A stretch of 64,000 nucleotides of DNA from Mycobacterium sp. ELW1 (GCF_008329905.1 NZ_CP032156.1:124001-188000); one strand, 5' to 3'; positions 22,466 to 31,604 are shown, numbered from the stretch's first letter. A program made the numbers and translations. The notes: a model not told the origin generated them from the sequence alone.

Positions 22466-22512
22466 GGGTTCGGGCGCTGGCGCGCCCGAACCCCGGCCGC
22501 CTGGCGGCGGCC
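22466..22512. promoter_or_regulatory. two adjacent hairpins in the relaxase upstream region (possible oriT structure)
   Basis: GGGTTCGGGCG (22466-22476), loop CTGGCG, CGCCCGAACCC (22483-22493), followed by GGCCGCC-TGGC-GGCGGCC (22495-22512). The second uses the same TGGC loop as the leader repeats. Position next to the tandem palindromes and the MobF relaxase suits an origin of transfer, but no nic site can be identified. The rest of 22112-22409 holds low-complexity C/A/T-rich DNA and no gene. Confidence 0.5.
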
Positions 22513-22549
22513 TGTCCGGCTTGGTGAGGTGGTCGATGACGGTGCGACC

Positions 22550-25378
22550 GTGCTGACGATCTCACGGTTGAGCCGATGGAGCATCGGCTACTACAACGAC
22601 ACCGCCAATCAAGCCCGCCAGGCGTCGATGGACCGCCAGGCCGCCGGCGGCGGGCTCGGCGAGTACTACTCCGAAGGTGACACCCGGGTCCCAACGTGGG
22701 TGGTGGTCGGGGACAAGGCCGCGGCCGGCGAGGCCACCGGGCTGGACGGGGCCGCTCTCGACGGCGGATTTGCTGACACCGAGACCGCGGCGCGGTGGCT
22801 CGATGACGGAGTCACCCCCAACGGAGAGTCGGGGCGAGCGTTCGGGACCAACGGAGTGCACGGTTTCGACCTGATGTTCGCCGCGCCCAAGAGTGTGTCG
22901 CTGCTGCGGTCGCTGACCGATGACGTGGCCGAAAAGGTCATGCAGAACGCCCACGTCAAAGCCGTCGAAGCGGCCATGACCTACCTGCATGAGCACGCCG
23001 GATACACGCGGGTGCATAACCCGCTGACCAGCAACAAGGATCTGCAACGGCTGCCCGGGCTGGTGGCGATCGCCTACCAGCATGAGACGTCGCGGTGCGG
23101 GGATCCGCACCTGCACACCCACGTCATCGTGCCGAATCGGCAGGCCAGAGCCGACGGGCGGTTGGTGTCGATCGACTCCAAATCGCTGTATCACGAAGCC
23201 AAAGCCGCCGGGATCATCTACCAGGCCACGCTGCGCCACGAGCTGCACGCCGAGCGGGGCTTCGAATGGCAACACGTCGACGAGCACTCCGGTATGGCCG
23301 AGATCGCCGGAGTGGACGTCGCGAGTATCAAGGCGTGGTCGCAGCGGTCCACCCGACTGCGGGAGTGGGCCAAAGACAACCTCGTCGTCGTCGACGGTGA
23401 ACCCACCGCCGCGCAGCTGGCGACCGCGCAGAAAGCCACCCGGCCCACCAAACCCGAACAGCTCGCCTGGGAAGAGCTCAAAGCGATGTGGCGCGCGGAT
23501 GCACGCGGACTGACTCTGGAGCGCGACGCGCATTTCGCCGCGCGCGACCAGCGGCGCGCACAGGCGCGCACTCCTCTGGACCGGACGCGCATCGCGCACA
23601 TGGCGGCGCGCATCGACAAGGCCGCTTTCACGCGCGCCGACATGGTGGAAATCGTCGGCGCGCAACTGCCCGTCGACGCGGCCGGGGAACCGCGCGCGCT
23701 CATCGAACAATTCGTCGACGACGTCGGTGTGCGCATCAGCGCACCGCGCGAGGCCCAGCACCGCGAAGGACACGAGAAGTACACCGTCGACGAGATCATC
23801 CTCGAGGAATCGCGCATCCTGGACATGGTCGACACCGCCGACAACCGCAGCCGCCTCGACGTGCGCGCCGTCGATCTCGGCGACCTGTCCGTCGACCAGG
23901 AACGCGCCATCCGCAACATCGCCGTCTCGCCGTTTCTGGTGCAGCCGTTGCAGGCGCCAGCCGGTGCTGGCAAAACCCACTCACTCAAAGCGCTGCGCGG
24001 CGCGGCGCACCGCGCGAACAAGGAAGTTCTCGTACTCGCACCCACCGGCAAAGCCGTCGATGAGGCCATGCAGGAAGAAGCCGGCGACCGCGGGCTGACC
24101 GTGGCCATGGCGCTCAACCTCATCGAGGACCACACGCTGGCCATCGACGGGCGCACCGTCGTGATCGTCGACGAAGCGTCCATGGTCGGCACCCCGGACC
24201 TGAAGAAACTGGTGTCGGCCGCGGTGGCCGGGCGCGCCAAAATCGTGCTCGTCGGTGACCCCTACCAGCTGGAGCCGGTGAAGGCCCGCGGCGGCATGTT
24301 CGAGCACCTGAGTGGAGAGCTGCCCTGGTCGCAGCGACTCGGAGAAGTGTGGCGGATGCGCAGCGCCGAAGAACGCGACGCCTCGCTGGCGCTGCGCTCC
24401 GGGCACGGCAACCGGCTGCGCAAAGCGGTCGGCTGGTACCGCATCCAGGGCCGCCTACACACCGGCGACCCAATCGCGATGGCCAAAGACGCCGGCGATG
24501 CCTACCTGGCCGACCGTGCTGCCGGGAAAGACTCGCTGATGGTGTGTGACTCCTGGGAGATGGCCGACGCGCTGAACCTGCGCATCCACAACGCCCTGGT
24601 CGGTGACGGCCCCTCGGTGCGAGCCGCGCGTGAGCAGCAGGTCGCAGTCGGCGACATCATCGTCAGCCGCGAAAACGACCGCACCATCGCCGTGCACCCC
24701 GGCGCCGATCAGCCCCTCGGCCGGGACGTCGACCAGGTCCGCAACGGCAACCGGTGGCGCGTAGCCGGCATCGACGAGAAAACCAACCGGGTCGCCGCCG
24801 AGCGGCTCTCCGACAAGGCCCGCGTCGTGTTCGACGGCGACTACCTGCGCAAGAAGATCACCCTCGGCTACGCGGTGACAGTGCACTCCGCCCAAGGGGT
24901 GACCGTGGGTAGCAAGACCACCCCCGGGGTATGCCATTCGATCCTGTCCGACACCTCCACCCGCTCCATGGCCTACGTCGGGATGACCCGCGCCAAAGAC
25001 GAAAACCACGCCTACGTCTACCAACGGATCAGCGGCGAAGCCGACCACGAACACTCCCGCATCGTGGCCGGCGCCGACATCCACGTCCTGCGCCGCGGCA
25101 ACAAATACTCAGCAGCACACCATTTCCGCACCATCCTGGCCAACGACGACCGGGCCCGCACCATGCACGCCGAAGCCGAACGCACCGAACGTCACCTGCT
25201 GCCCCAGCCGGTCAGCGACCTACTGGTCACCCAAGAGCAGCGCGGCCACACCCGCAGCGCGGTGTGGCGCGAACACAGCGCCGCCGGCCGGGCCGCGGCG
25301 GCGGCCTACGAACGGATGGCCACCGTCGCCGAACGCGACCGCGATCGCAGCCGCGACATCGACGGCCTCGAACTCTAG
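22550..25378 (+). CDS. MobF-type conjugative relaxase-helicase (TraA/TraI-like)
   Basis: 942 residues from GTG 22550, chosen because VLTISRLSRWSIGYYND is the normal MobF N-terminus; another in-frame GTG lies 21 nt upstream. The relaxase domain shows the catalytic tyrosines YY (14-15) and the metal-binding triad in GDPHLHTHVIV (about residues 184-191). A RecD2-like helicase follows, with Walker A APAGAGKTHS near 470, Walker B VVIVDEAS near 540, and VTVHSAQGVTVGS near 785. It would nick one strand at oriT, stay covalently attached and unwind the plasmid. The C-terminus is short compared with F TraI. The gene stands apart from the secretion genes, as in other mycobacterial conjugative plasmids. 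Confidence 0.93.
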   Translation: MLTISRLSRWSIGYYNDTANQARQASMDRQAAGGGLGEYYSEGDTRVPTWVVVGDKAAAGEATGLDGAALDGGFADTETAARWLDDGVTPNGESGRAFGTNGVHGFDLMFAAPKSVSLLRSLTDDVAEKVMQNAHVKAVEAAMTYLHEHAGYTRVHNPLTSNKDLQRLPGLVAIAYQHETSRCGDPHLHTHVIVPNRQARADGRLVSIDSKSLYHEAKAAGIIYQATLRHELHAERGFEWQHVDEHSGMAEIAGVDVASIKAWSQRSTRLREWAKDNLVVVDGEPTAAQLATAQKATRPTKPEQLAWEELKAMWRADARGLTLERDAHFAARDQRRAQARTPLDRTRIAHMAARIDKAAFTRADMVEIVGAQLPVDAAGEPRALIEQFVDDVGVRISAPREAQHREGHEKYTVDEIILEESRILDMVDTADNRSRLDVRAVDLGDLSVDQERAIRNIAVSPFLVQPLQAPAGAGKTHSLKALRGAAHRANKEVLVLAPTGKAVDEAMQEEAGDRGLTVAMALNLIEDHTLAIDGRTVVIVDEASMVGTPDLKKLVSAAVAGRAKIVLVGDPYQLEPVKARGGMFEHLSGELPWSQRLGEVWRMRSAEERDASLALRSGHGNRLRKAVGWYRIQGRLHTGDPIAMAKDAGDAYLADRAAGKDSLMVCDSWEMADALNLRIHNALVGDGPSVRAAREQQVAVGDIIVSRENDRTIAVHPGADQPLGRDVDQVRNGNRWRVAGIDEKTNRVAAERLSDKARVVFDGDYLRKKITLGYAVTVHSAQGVTVGSKTTPGVCHSILSDTSTRSMAYVGMTRAKDENHAYVYQRISGEADHEHSRIVAGADIHVLRRGNKYSAAHHFRTILANDDRARTMHAEAERTERHLLPQPVSDLLVTQEQRGHTRSAVWREHSAAGRAAAAAYERMATVAERDRDRSRDIDGLEL

Positions 25379-25423
25379 AAAGCCCACTGAGAACTCAGCC
25401 GAGAACCGTGTGAGGAGAAGGAC

Positions 25424-25822
25424 TTGGACACCATCGTTTTCGGAACCGGTATGCCGTGCATGCTGGCGTTCCTGGACCACGACATCGACCACGTCGTGGC
25501 GACCTGGGAATCCTGGGTCCAGGCCGGGCAGTTCGTCCGCGCCCGCCACGAAGATCCCACACGCGATGCCATCATAGGTTTCCTGCCCGCCGCGATCGGG
25601 ACCGTCGAGTTCGTACCGCATCATCCATACCGCCGATGGCCCGACCGGATGTTGTGGAGCAACCCGCACCTACAAGCCCACACCAGCACCGCCGACCTGC
25701 CGCCAGAGAAAGCGCACTACTGGACGCTCAATCCGGCCGGATTCAGTGCACGATTCGACGACACCATGCCCGCCGGGGCGCCCGGCTTGATCTTGGGTCA
25801 CTGGGAACCCGGCCGCCTCTAA
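25424..25822 (+). CDS. hypothetical protein downstream of relaxase
   Basis: 132 residues from TTG 25424, supported by GAGGAGAAG 5-12 nt upstream. Starts MDTIVFGTGMPCMLAFLDHD and continues with a Trp-rich, His-rich sequence (WESWVQAGQFVRARHEDPTR, HHPYRRWPDRMLW). No recognised domain. It is 45 nt after the relaxase stop and could be co-transcribed with it. Confidence 0.6.
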   Translation: MDTIVFGTGMPCMLAFLDHDIDHVVATWESWVQAGQFVRARHEDPTRDAIIGFLPAAIGTVEFVPHHPYRRWPDRMLWSNPHLQAHTSTADLPPEKAHYWTLNPAGFSARFDDTMPAGAPGLILGHWEPGRL

Positions 25823-26062
25823 AGTTCGGCCGACCGCATCGCGCGGCCGGCGGTGGCGTCGCTTCTGCGTCGGCTCCCTGCACGTGCGGTGATCACCGCA
25901 ATCGACTTGGCCTGGGAACTTGCAACAGCAATGGCCACAGTGACTGATCGTGCGGGAGGACGCGAGGTGAGCAGGGCGACGCAGGGCGCGACTGGCCGGT
26001 CTACGTCGGCGCTTCTGAGAAGATGAGACCGATCACCCGTTCGACGCCGACAGCGAGGTCTC

Positions 26063-29000
26063 GTGACGATCAGTGCACAGACTCGCAAACTGTTGTGGGG
26101 TCGTGCCCACAACATGTGTTCCTTCGCGACGTGCTGGCAGGCATTAACCGCCGACGAAGTGGACGCGCGAACCGGTAAAGCATTCGCCGTCGTCGTCGGC
26201 GAGGAGGCACACATCCGCTCTGGGAGCCCTGGCGGACCACGCTATGACCCGGATTATCCGAGCGCTGACATCGATAAGTACGAGAACTTGATACTTCTGT
26301 GTCCGACGCATCACAGCTTGATCGATGCGCATGACGGCGACGCCTACGACGTCGACACCTTGGTCAAGATGAAGGGGCGCCACGAAGAACAACAGGGACG
26401 CAAGGACCGCATCACTCAGACCGTCCGGCTCTATGTCGGCAAGCAGTACGAGATTGACGACAGAGTTCTGTTCGAGCAGGTCGACCTGCACGGTCCCAGT
26501 GTTGACGCGATGTTCGTCGACGTTCCGTTCGCGTGTTCACCCGACACGGCCATCGCTGAAGTCATCGAACGAATTGCCGCTGAGCATCCCGGTGACCCGG
26601 AGGCACTTGCAGGCGCCGGCGACAAGGTGGTTGCCGGAGCCGCCCAGGCGCTTCTGCATCCGGACTGGCGCGGCAACGCACTACTGGTCGGTGGGCCTGG
26701 CCAAGGAAAGTCCACGCTGCTGCAGTACCTCTGCCAGTTCCATCGTTCTCGCATGCTGGACAAGAGCTCCTACACCGGCGACGACCAGCACCTTCCACAG
26801 GCGACGCGCATTACCAGGACGGCAATTCGATTGGATCTGCGGCGTTACGCCCAATGGGCAACCGACCAGAAACCCGCCGCGAAGACCAAGAAAGGACAAC
26901 ACGCCGCCACCGCCGCCAGCCCGGCCTGGCGCAGCATCGAGCAATACATCGTCGCCGAAGTCAAGAACGGCAGCGGCGGCCACCAATTCTCCCTGGAGGA
27001 TCTGGCCGCGTTGGTGTCGACCGAACCGATGCTCATCGCCCTAGACGGACTTGACGAGGTCGCCAACATCGACCAACGCTTGCACGTCAGCAACGAAATC
27101 GTAGAAATGCACGCTCGCCTGAAGGTCGACGCGCGTGATCTGGTCGTCATTGTCGCAACGCGCCCAGGAGCGACCACGTCGCGACTATGGTCCTCCCGCG
27201 ACTTCCCCAGATTCACATTGCAGCGGCTCTCACAGGGGCTGCGCATCCAGTACCTGAGGAAGTGGTCGACCGTCGCCGGCCTGAGCGAGGAGAACACCGA
27301 CAAACTGCAGGCAACCTTCATGGACAACCAGCACGTGCCACACATCCGCGAACTTGCCTCCTACCCAATGCAACTCGCCATCCTTTTGCATCTTCTGCAT
27401 CGCCGCCAGTTGCTCCCCCAGCAGCGCACGGAGCTTTACGCTGAGTACCTGAAGACCTTCCTGGATCGAGAGCAGACAGCAGGCAAGGAACCCCTGCTCG
27501 CCGACCAGCGCGACACCATCGTGAGTGTCCACGCATACCTGGGCTGGTACCTGCAGACCAGGGCAGAAGAGGGCGCCGGCGCCGGTTCGATCTCACGCAG
27601 CGAGCTACGCGCAGTGCTGCGCGAGCATCTTGAAGGCCAGGAATACGGCCAGCAGTTCGCCGACCGCCTGTTCTCTGCCATCTCCACACGGGTGCTTTGC
27701 CTGGTCGAACGAGAGACCGATCGCTTCCAGTTCGAGGTTCAGTCGTTGCGTGAGTACTTCACCGCGCTTTACATTTTCCAGAATGCTCCCCCCAAAGGGA
27801 TCGGCAATTCGCGAGACGACTGCCTAGATGCGCTGCTGCAACGCCCCTACTGGTCCAACGTCTGCCGGTTTTTCGTGGGTATGTTCTCCAAGGTCGAAGT
27901 GCGTGGGATCCGCCAGAACTTGCGTCAGTTGAGCACAGCGGCAACCGATCTCACGCTGCATCCAATGCTGCGCTCTATGGCCGCCCAATTCCTCGATGAC
28001 CGAACCTATGTCGGGCAGGCCGATGAACCGATTCAAGAAGTCGTGGACTTCGTGCTGGAGGGCCCCGGGGTAATCCTGGCCGGAGATGGCCTGCTCGACG
28101 TCAACGGCCCACACCTTCGGTTCTCCGAACGAGCCGGACAATCACAGGCCGCGCGGCACCTCAAGACACGACTCGTTGACGAGGCGTCGCCCGAGACGAG
28201 AACGGCCATCGCCGCGCTGCTGCGCCGACACTGCGCCACCGACGACCTGCACCAGTGGTGGTGGACGCAGACCACACCCACAATTGCGTGGCTACAGACC
28301 GCCGCCGAGCTGGGCGTTCTCAGCGAGCTCAGCGAGCCGGAAAACGACACGCTCGCAGCAATATTGACAGCGCTGAGCACCGACATGGTCTGGCTCGCCG
28401 CGCTATTGCACCAAGGTGGCTACAACGGACGTCACGGCGAGATCATCGCGCTCTGCAAGACCGACGTTAATGAAGGCGCCGCAGACGCGATCGCGCCGAT
28501 TCAGACGACGTCAGTCGTCCCCCTGGTGGAGTGCGCCGCCAAGGCGAAACTGCGGCCGCACGCTCACACCGCCACCCAACGAGCACGCCGGACACGGATT
28601 CGGCAGCGGGGCCAGCCCGGTGATGTGGTGCTGCACGAGATTGCCGAGTTGTCGAACTACCTCTCGGAGAAACCGCCCTCCGAAGCGACTGCCAACGACT
28701 GGTTTAACCGGCTGAAGAGAATCGCGCAGACATGGGGTGACGGCTGGGTACTGCGACAAGCCATCGCAACTGTTCCCTCCGACCTGGACCTGCACGCGCT
28801 GGCCGATCGCGCAGGCTCCGATGAGCCAACTCTGGCCACCGCGGCCTTGACGGAACATGACGCGCGTTCGCACAACAAGGACGCAGACTGGTGGCACCAG
28901 TCGCTCGCTTCGTGCACATCCGACCTCGACCGGCGGCACTGGGTGTTCTCGCTGCTGAGCATTGCGCGTCCGCAAGCGGTACTCGACGTGGCACCACGCC

Positions 29001-29518
29001 TCAACGACGAGGTGTCAGCCCTATCGCCCAAACACTATGCCGCAGTCCGATATGCGCTGGGGTGGTTCATGAAATCATCGTTGGCCCGCGAACTCGTATT
29101 TGCCGATCCGCTGCGGCTTCGGCAAGTCGAGGTGAGCCCGCGGACGTTATGGGTGATTCGCGCGGTGGGCACCGAGGCGACCATCGAGTGGACAGATCGA
29201 CGGCTGGAAACGGACTTCGAGTCGTTGCTGCAACCCGGGTTGGGCGACATGCGGCCGTTGCTGCGCGCCGTCGGGTCGCACACCACGGTGAAAGCCAAGC
29301 AGCTCAAGAACAGTCGCTCGCTGTTACCCCTCGGCGGATGGGCCAGCGACATCAAGCTCGGCGCGTTGAGCCTTGAGCTTGCCCGTGAGATCCTCCGAGA
29401 CCCCGATCAGTGGCCGGGCGATCTCGCGCAACGGGCCGCCGAGAAGATCGGAACGAGACTCGCGTCGAAAGCCTCAACGCTGGCCGCCACCGCGCAAGCC
29501 GACGCGTGGTTTACCTAA
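26063..29518 (+). CDS. HNH-NACHT fusion NTPase, probable anti-phage STAND protein
   Basis: 1151 residues from GTG 26063. The N-terminal ~110 residues form a Cys/His HNH-type nuclease fold: CSFATC (Cys 19, Cys 24), EEAHI (47-51), YENLILLCPTHHSLID (Asn 75, Cys 80, His 83, His 84). A NACHT-type NTPase follows: Walker A VGGPGQGKSTLL near residue 210, Walker B LIALDGLDEV near 323, and VVIVATRPGA after it. The remaining ~600 residues are helical and would be the sensor. Bacterial NACHT proteins with effector domains are known defence proteins: a phage trigger causes oligomerisation and activates the effector, here DNA cleavage. It is a single gene, preceded by 240 bp without a gene. The function is inferred from architecture. 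Confidence 0.82.
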   Translation: MTISAQTRKLLWGRAHNMCSFATCWQALTADEVDARTGKAFAVVVGEEAHIRSGSPGGPRYDPDYPSADIDKYENLILLCPTHHSLIDAHDGDAYDVDTLVKMKGRHEEQQGRKDRITQTVRLYVGKQYEIDDRVLFEQVDLHGPSVDAMFVDVPFACSPDTAIAEVIERIAAEHPGDPEALAGAGDKVVAGAAQALLHPDWRGNALLVGGPGQGKSTLLQYLCQFHRSRMLDKSSYTGDDQHLPQATRITRTAIRLDLRRYAQWATDQKPAAKTKKGQHAATAASPAWRSIEQYIVAEVKNGSGGHQFSLEDLAALVSTEPMLIALDGLDEVANIDQRLHVSNEIVEMHARLKVDARDLVVIVATRPGATTSRLWSSRDFPRFTLQRLSQGLRIQYLRKWSTVAGLSEENTDKLQATFMDNQHVPHIRELASYPMQLAILLHLLHRRQLLPQQRTELYAEYLKTFLDREQTAGKEPLLADQRDTIVSVHAYLGWYLQTRAEEGAGAGSISRSELRAVLREHLEGQEYGQQFADRLFSAISTRVLCLVERETDRFQFEVQSLREYFTALYIFQNAPPKGIGNSRDDCLDALLQRPYWSNVCRFFVGMFSKVEVRGIRQNLRQLSTAATDLTLHPMLRSMAAQFLDDRTYVGQADEPIQEVVDFVLEGPGVILAGDGLLDVNGPHLRFSERAGQSQAARHLKTRLVDEASPETRTAIAALLRRHCATDDLHQWWWTQTTPTIAWLQTAAELGVLSELSEPENDTLAAILTALSTDMVWLAALLHQGGYNGRHGEIIALCKTDVNEGAADAIAPIQTTSVVPLVECAAKAKLRPHAHTATQRARRTRIRQRGQPGDVVLHEIAELSNYLSEKPPSEATANDWFNRLKRIAQTWGDGWVLRQAIATVPSDLDLHALADRAGSDEPTLATAALTEHDARSHNKDADWWHQSLASCTSDLDRRHWVFSLLSIARPQAVLDVAPRLNDEVSALSPKHYAAVRYALGWFMKSSLARELVFADPLRLRQVEVSPRTLWVIRAVGTEATIEWTDRRLETDFESLLQPGLGDMRPLLRAVGSHTTVKAKQLKNSRSLLPLGGWASDIKLGALSLELAREILRDPDQWPGDLAQRAAEKIGTRLASKASTLAATAQADAWFT

Positions 29519-29665
29519 CGTAATTTGGATCTCGGTCACGATCGCGTAGTCAGCCACGTCAGCCGAGGCGGTTCACCGTGCCGTCATTAAGAGCAGCAAC
29601 AAGTAGGGTCTGACGGGTGATTGAAGCGGTTACGCTGGGCCGGCTCCCACAGCCGAGGCGATGTC

Positions 29666-30283
29666 GTGACGACTGATACCCGGCGGCGGGGAAAGGCCGC
29701 GCTCGACCGAAAGATCAACGCGTGCCGCAAATGCGTTCACCCCGACCGCTTGAATGAGCCCGGCGTGACCGAATCAGCGCCCGGTTTCGGCTCAATCGAT
29801 TCGCCTGTCGCGATCGTAGGCGAGGCGCTGTGCCGCGCCTGCATGAAAGAGCAGGAGCCCTTCTACGGCGGCAGCGGACGCGTCCTTGATCGTTGTTTTG
29901 AGCGGGCCAAGGTCGCCAAGACGGACCTGTTCATCACGAACTCGATTCACTGTCACCCTCCTGATGATCGTGACCCGTACCCGCATGAGAGTGCGAATTG
30001 CTTGCCGTTCCTGCGTGCTGAGTTGCGTGACATCGTTCAGCCGCTCCTGGTGATCGGCGTCGGCAAGTTCGCGAAAGTGGCGTTGCTGCAGGTGTATCCC
30101 GAAGCGCGACAGCTGAGTTGGCCGTTCCGTGTGCCGCGTGCACGTCGAGCTGATCCGCCTGACCTGCCGTATCTGTTGTTTCCGCAGCACCCTTACTTCA
30201 TCATGACCCGGCCCCTTGCTGTTCGTGATCACTATGAGCGCCGGTTGGCCCGCGCGATCGAGTGGGGTTTCACGACGACATGA
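29666..30283 (+). CDS. uracil-DNA glycosylase superfamily protein
   Basis: 205 residues from GTG 29666. Features of the family 4/UdgX-like fold: N-terminal CRKC, SPVAIVGEALCRACMKEQEP followed by FYGGSGRVLDRCFERA, FITNSIHCHPP, and a late HPYFI. The catalytic loop normally GEAPGxxE is changed to GEALCRACMKEQ, inserting two extra Cys; additional Cys residues (CRKC, IHCHPP, ANCLPF) are compatible with an Fe-S cluster. Activity may therefore differ from ordinary uracil excision. It overlaps the GIY-YIG gene by 4 nt, so the two proteins are co-translated. The position after a defence NTPase suggests a DNA-targeting immune or modification-dependent role (inference). Confidence 0.7.
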   Translation: MTTDTRRRGKAALDRKINACRKCVHPDRLNEPGVTESAPGFGSIDSPVAIVGEALCRACMKEQEPFYGGSGRVLDRCFERAKVAKTDLFITNSIHCHPPDDRDPYPHESANCLPFLRAELRDIVQPLLVIGVGKFAKVALLQVYPEARQLSWPFRVPRARRADPPDLPYLLFPQHPYFIMTRPLAVRDHYERRLARAIEWGFTTT

Positions 30284-30765
30284 CGAGTCCCCCGGTTGAT
30301 CTGAGCTCTTTTACCGGCTGGATTCCGTTCGCGCTGCTACCGACTGCTGGCGTGCCTGCCGAGCCGGGTGTGTACGTCGTCGTGCGACCGAGTGATGAGC
30401 CGCCGATGTTCCTCGATGTATCGCCTGCTGGGCATTTCAAAGGAAAAGACCCGACTGTCACCGTCGCCGAGCTGGCTGCACTGTGGGTGCCCGGTGAGCG
30501 GGTCGTCTATATCGGCAAAGCCAATGCGGGCGCAAACGGTAAGCGTCATCTGCGCAAGCGACTCGACGAGTACCGCAGGTTCGGCGCGGGCGAGCCGATC
30601 GGCCACTCAGGCGGCCGACGTATCTGGCAGCTAGCCGATCATGACCGTCTGCTCGTCGGCTGGCGCGCCACCGACGACGCCGATGCCGCGACCATCGAGA
30701 CGAAGATGCTCGCCGAGTTCCGCGCACGTTACGGGCGTCTCCCGTTCGCGAACATGCGCGGTTGA
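30280..30765 (+). CDS. GIY-YIG nuclease-like protein
   Basis: 161 residues from ATG 30280, overlapping the preceding stop (ATGA). The GIY-YIG plan is visible: PGVYVVVRPS as the GIY strand, RVVYIGKAN as the YIG strand, then KRHLRKRLDEYRRFG with the catalytic Arg region, and a possible Glu in ATIETKMLAEF. About the length of a single-domain nuclease. Together with the glycosylase-like protein it could form a two-step DNA-cutting module, base removal followed by strand cleavage. No regulatory site was seen between the genes. Confidence 0.68.
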   Translation: MTSPPVDLSSFTGWIPFALLPTAGVPAEPGVYVVVRPSDEPPMFLDVSPAGHFKGKDPTVTVAELAALWVPGERVVYIGKANAGANGKRHLRKRLDEYRRFGAGEPIGHSGGRRIWQLADHDRLLVGWRATDDADAATIETKMLAEFRARYGRLPFANMRG

Positions 30766-30797
30766 GCCGCGGCTTGTCGATCACGGCAGGCGGGGCC

Positions 30798-30902
30798 ACG
30801 GGTCTCGGACAATGGGTCAGCGACCAGCGTAAGAAGCATCGCGCCGGCCAGCTCGCCGACACCCGCCGCCAGCGCCTCGAATCGCTGCCGGCTGGAATTG
30901 GT
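30798..30902 (+). pseudogene. fragment of a helicase-associated (HA) domain protein
   Basis: In the frame opening at TTG 30762 (overlapping the GIY-YIG stop) the peptide LGQWVSDQRKKHRAGQLADT followed by RRQRLESLPAGI matches one helicase-associated repeat, normally found in tandem at the C-terminus of large helicases. After about 35 residues the similarity ends and the frame runs into the opposite-strand acetyltransferase. It is probably the remnant of a larger restriction or defence helicase lost by deletion. Confidence 0.55.
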
Positions 30903-30914
30903 AGTCGATGCAGG

Positions 30915-31604
30915 TCAGTCACCGCTGGGGCGCTGTTCGCGAACGAAGAACCGGTCCGAGGCCAACCCCGTCATTGCATCTGCGTCATTTCCGGTGATCA
31001 TGGCCAGCGAGAGCGGCTCACCGGGGTCGAGGACTGCAAAGCCTGCCCGTTCATAGAAGCTGACCAGGGGTGTGCGCTCTGCGGCGAACTGGCCGTAAAC
31101 CATGATCAGCTTGTCACGGATCGCGGTGTCGAGGGCTGAGCGCAGCAGTCGGGTGCCGTGCCCGCGACCCTGCTGCTCGGGGTCGACGACGATAGTGTGG
31201 ATCTTGGCCACTGACAGCGCCGCGATCATGAAGTTGGTGAAGTTGAGCGACGGTTCTCCATCGCCGGGCGCCTCAGCGCCCATCCGTGAATGCATAACAT
31301 CCCACAGTCGGCGGTGAGCACCCATGATGAGGGCGCCGATCGGGGCGTCGTTGAGGCGGAGCACCCGGACCATCATCCGGGCCAGCCCCCACTGGTTGTC
31401 GGGGAGCTGCGTGAGCTGCTCAAGGTTGCGCCGAAAGCCGCCGCCGGTCGCAACGCCCAAATATCCGCCGGTGAACGCCCGCTCGAACCGGGTGGCCTCA
31501 GCGGCCGGGTCGTCGCTGGCGACGCCGGCACGTTCGAACCACGCCGGTAGGCGGGCGAAGTCCTCAAGCTGTGGTGGGCCGATGGTGACCCGGTTACGAC
31601 CCAT
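30915..31604 (-). CDS. GNAT family N-acetyltransferase
   Basis: 229 residues on the minus strand. The acetyl-CoA-binding motif is clear: AKIHTIVVDPEQQGRGHGTR followed by LLRSALDTAI, and FYERAGFAVL near the C-terminus. The N-terminal third is variable. Substrate unknown. It ends 13 nt beyond the HA fragment on the other strand and starts 15 bp before the eccA stop, so it could be read from the type IV/eccA operon. Possible roles are protein or small-molecule acetylation; nothing in the sequence decides this. Confidence 0.85.
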   Translation of the reverse strand: MGRNRVTIGPPQLEDFARLPAWFERAGVASDDPAAEATRFERAFTGGYLGVATGGGFRRNLEQLTQLPDNQWGLARMMVRVLRLNDAPIGALIMGAHRRLWDVMHSRMGAEAPGDGEPSLNFTNFMIAALSVAKIHTIVVDPEQQGRGHGTRLLRSALDTAIRDKLIMVYGQFAAERTPLVSFYERAGFAVLDPGEPLSLAMITGNDADAMTGLASDRFFVREQRPSGD

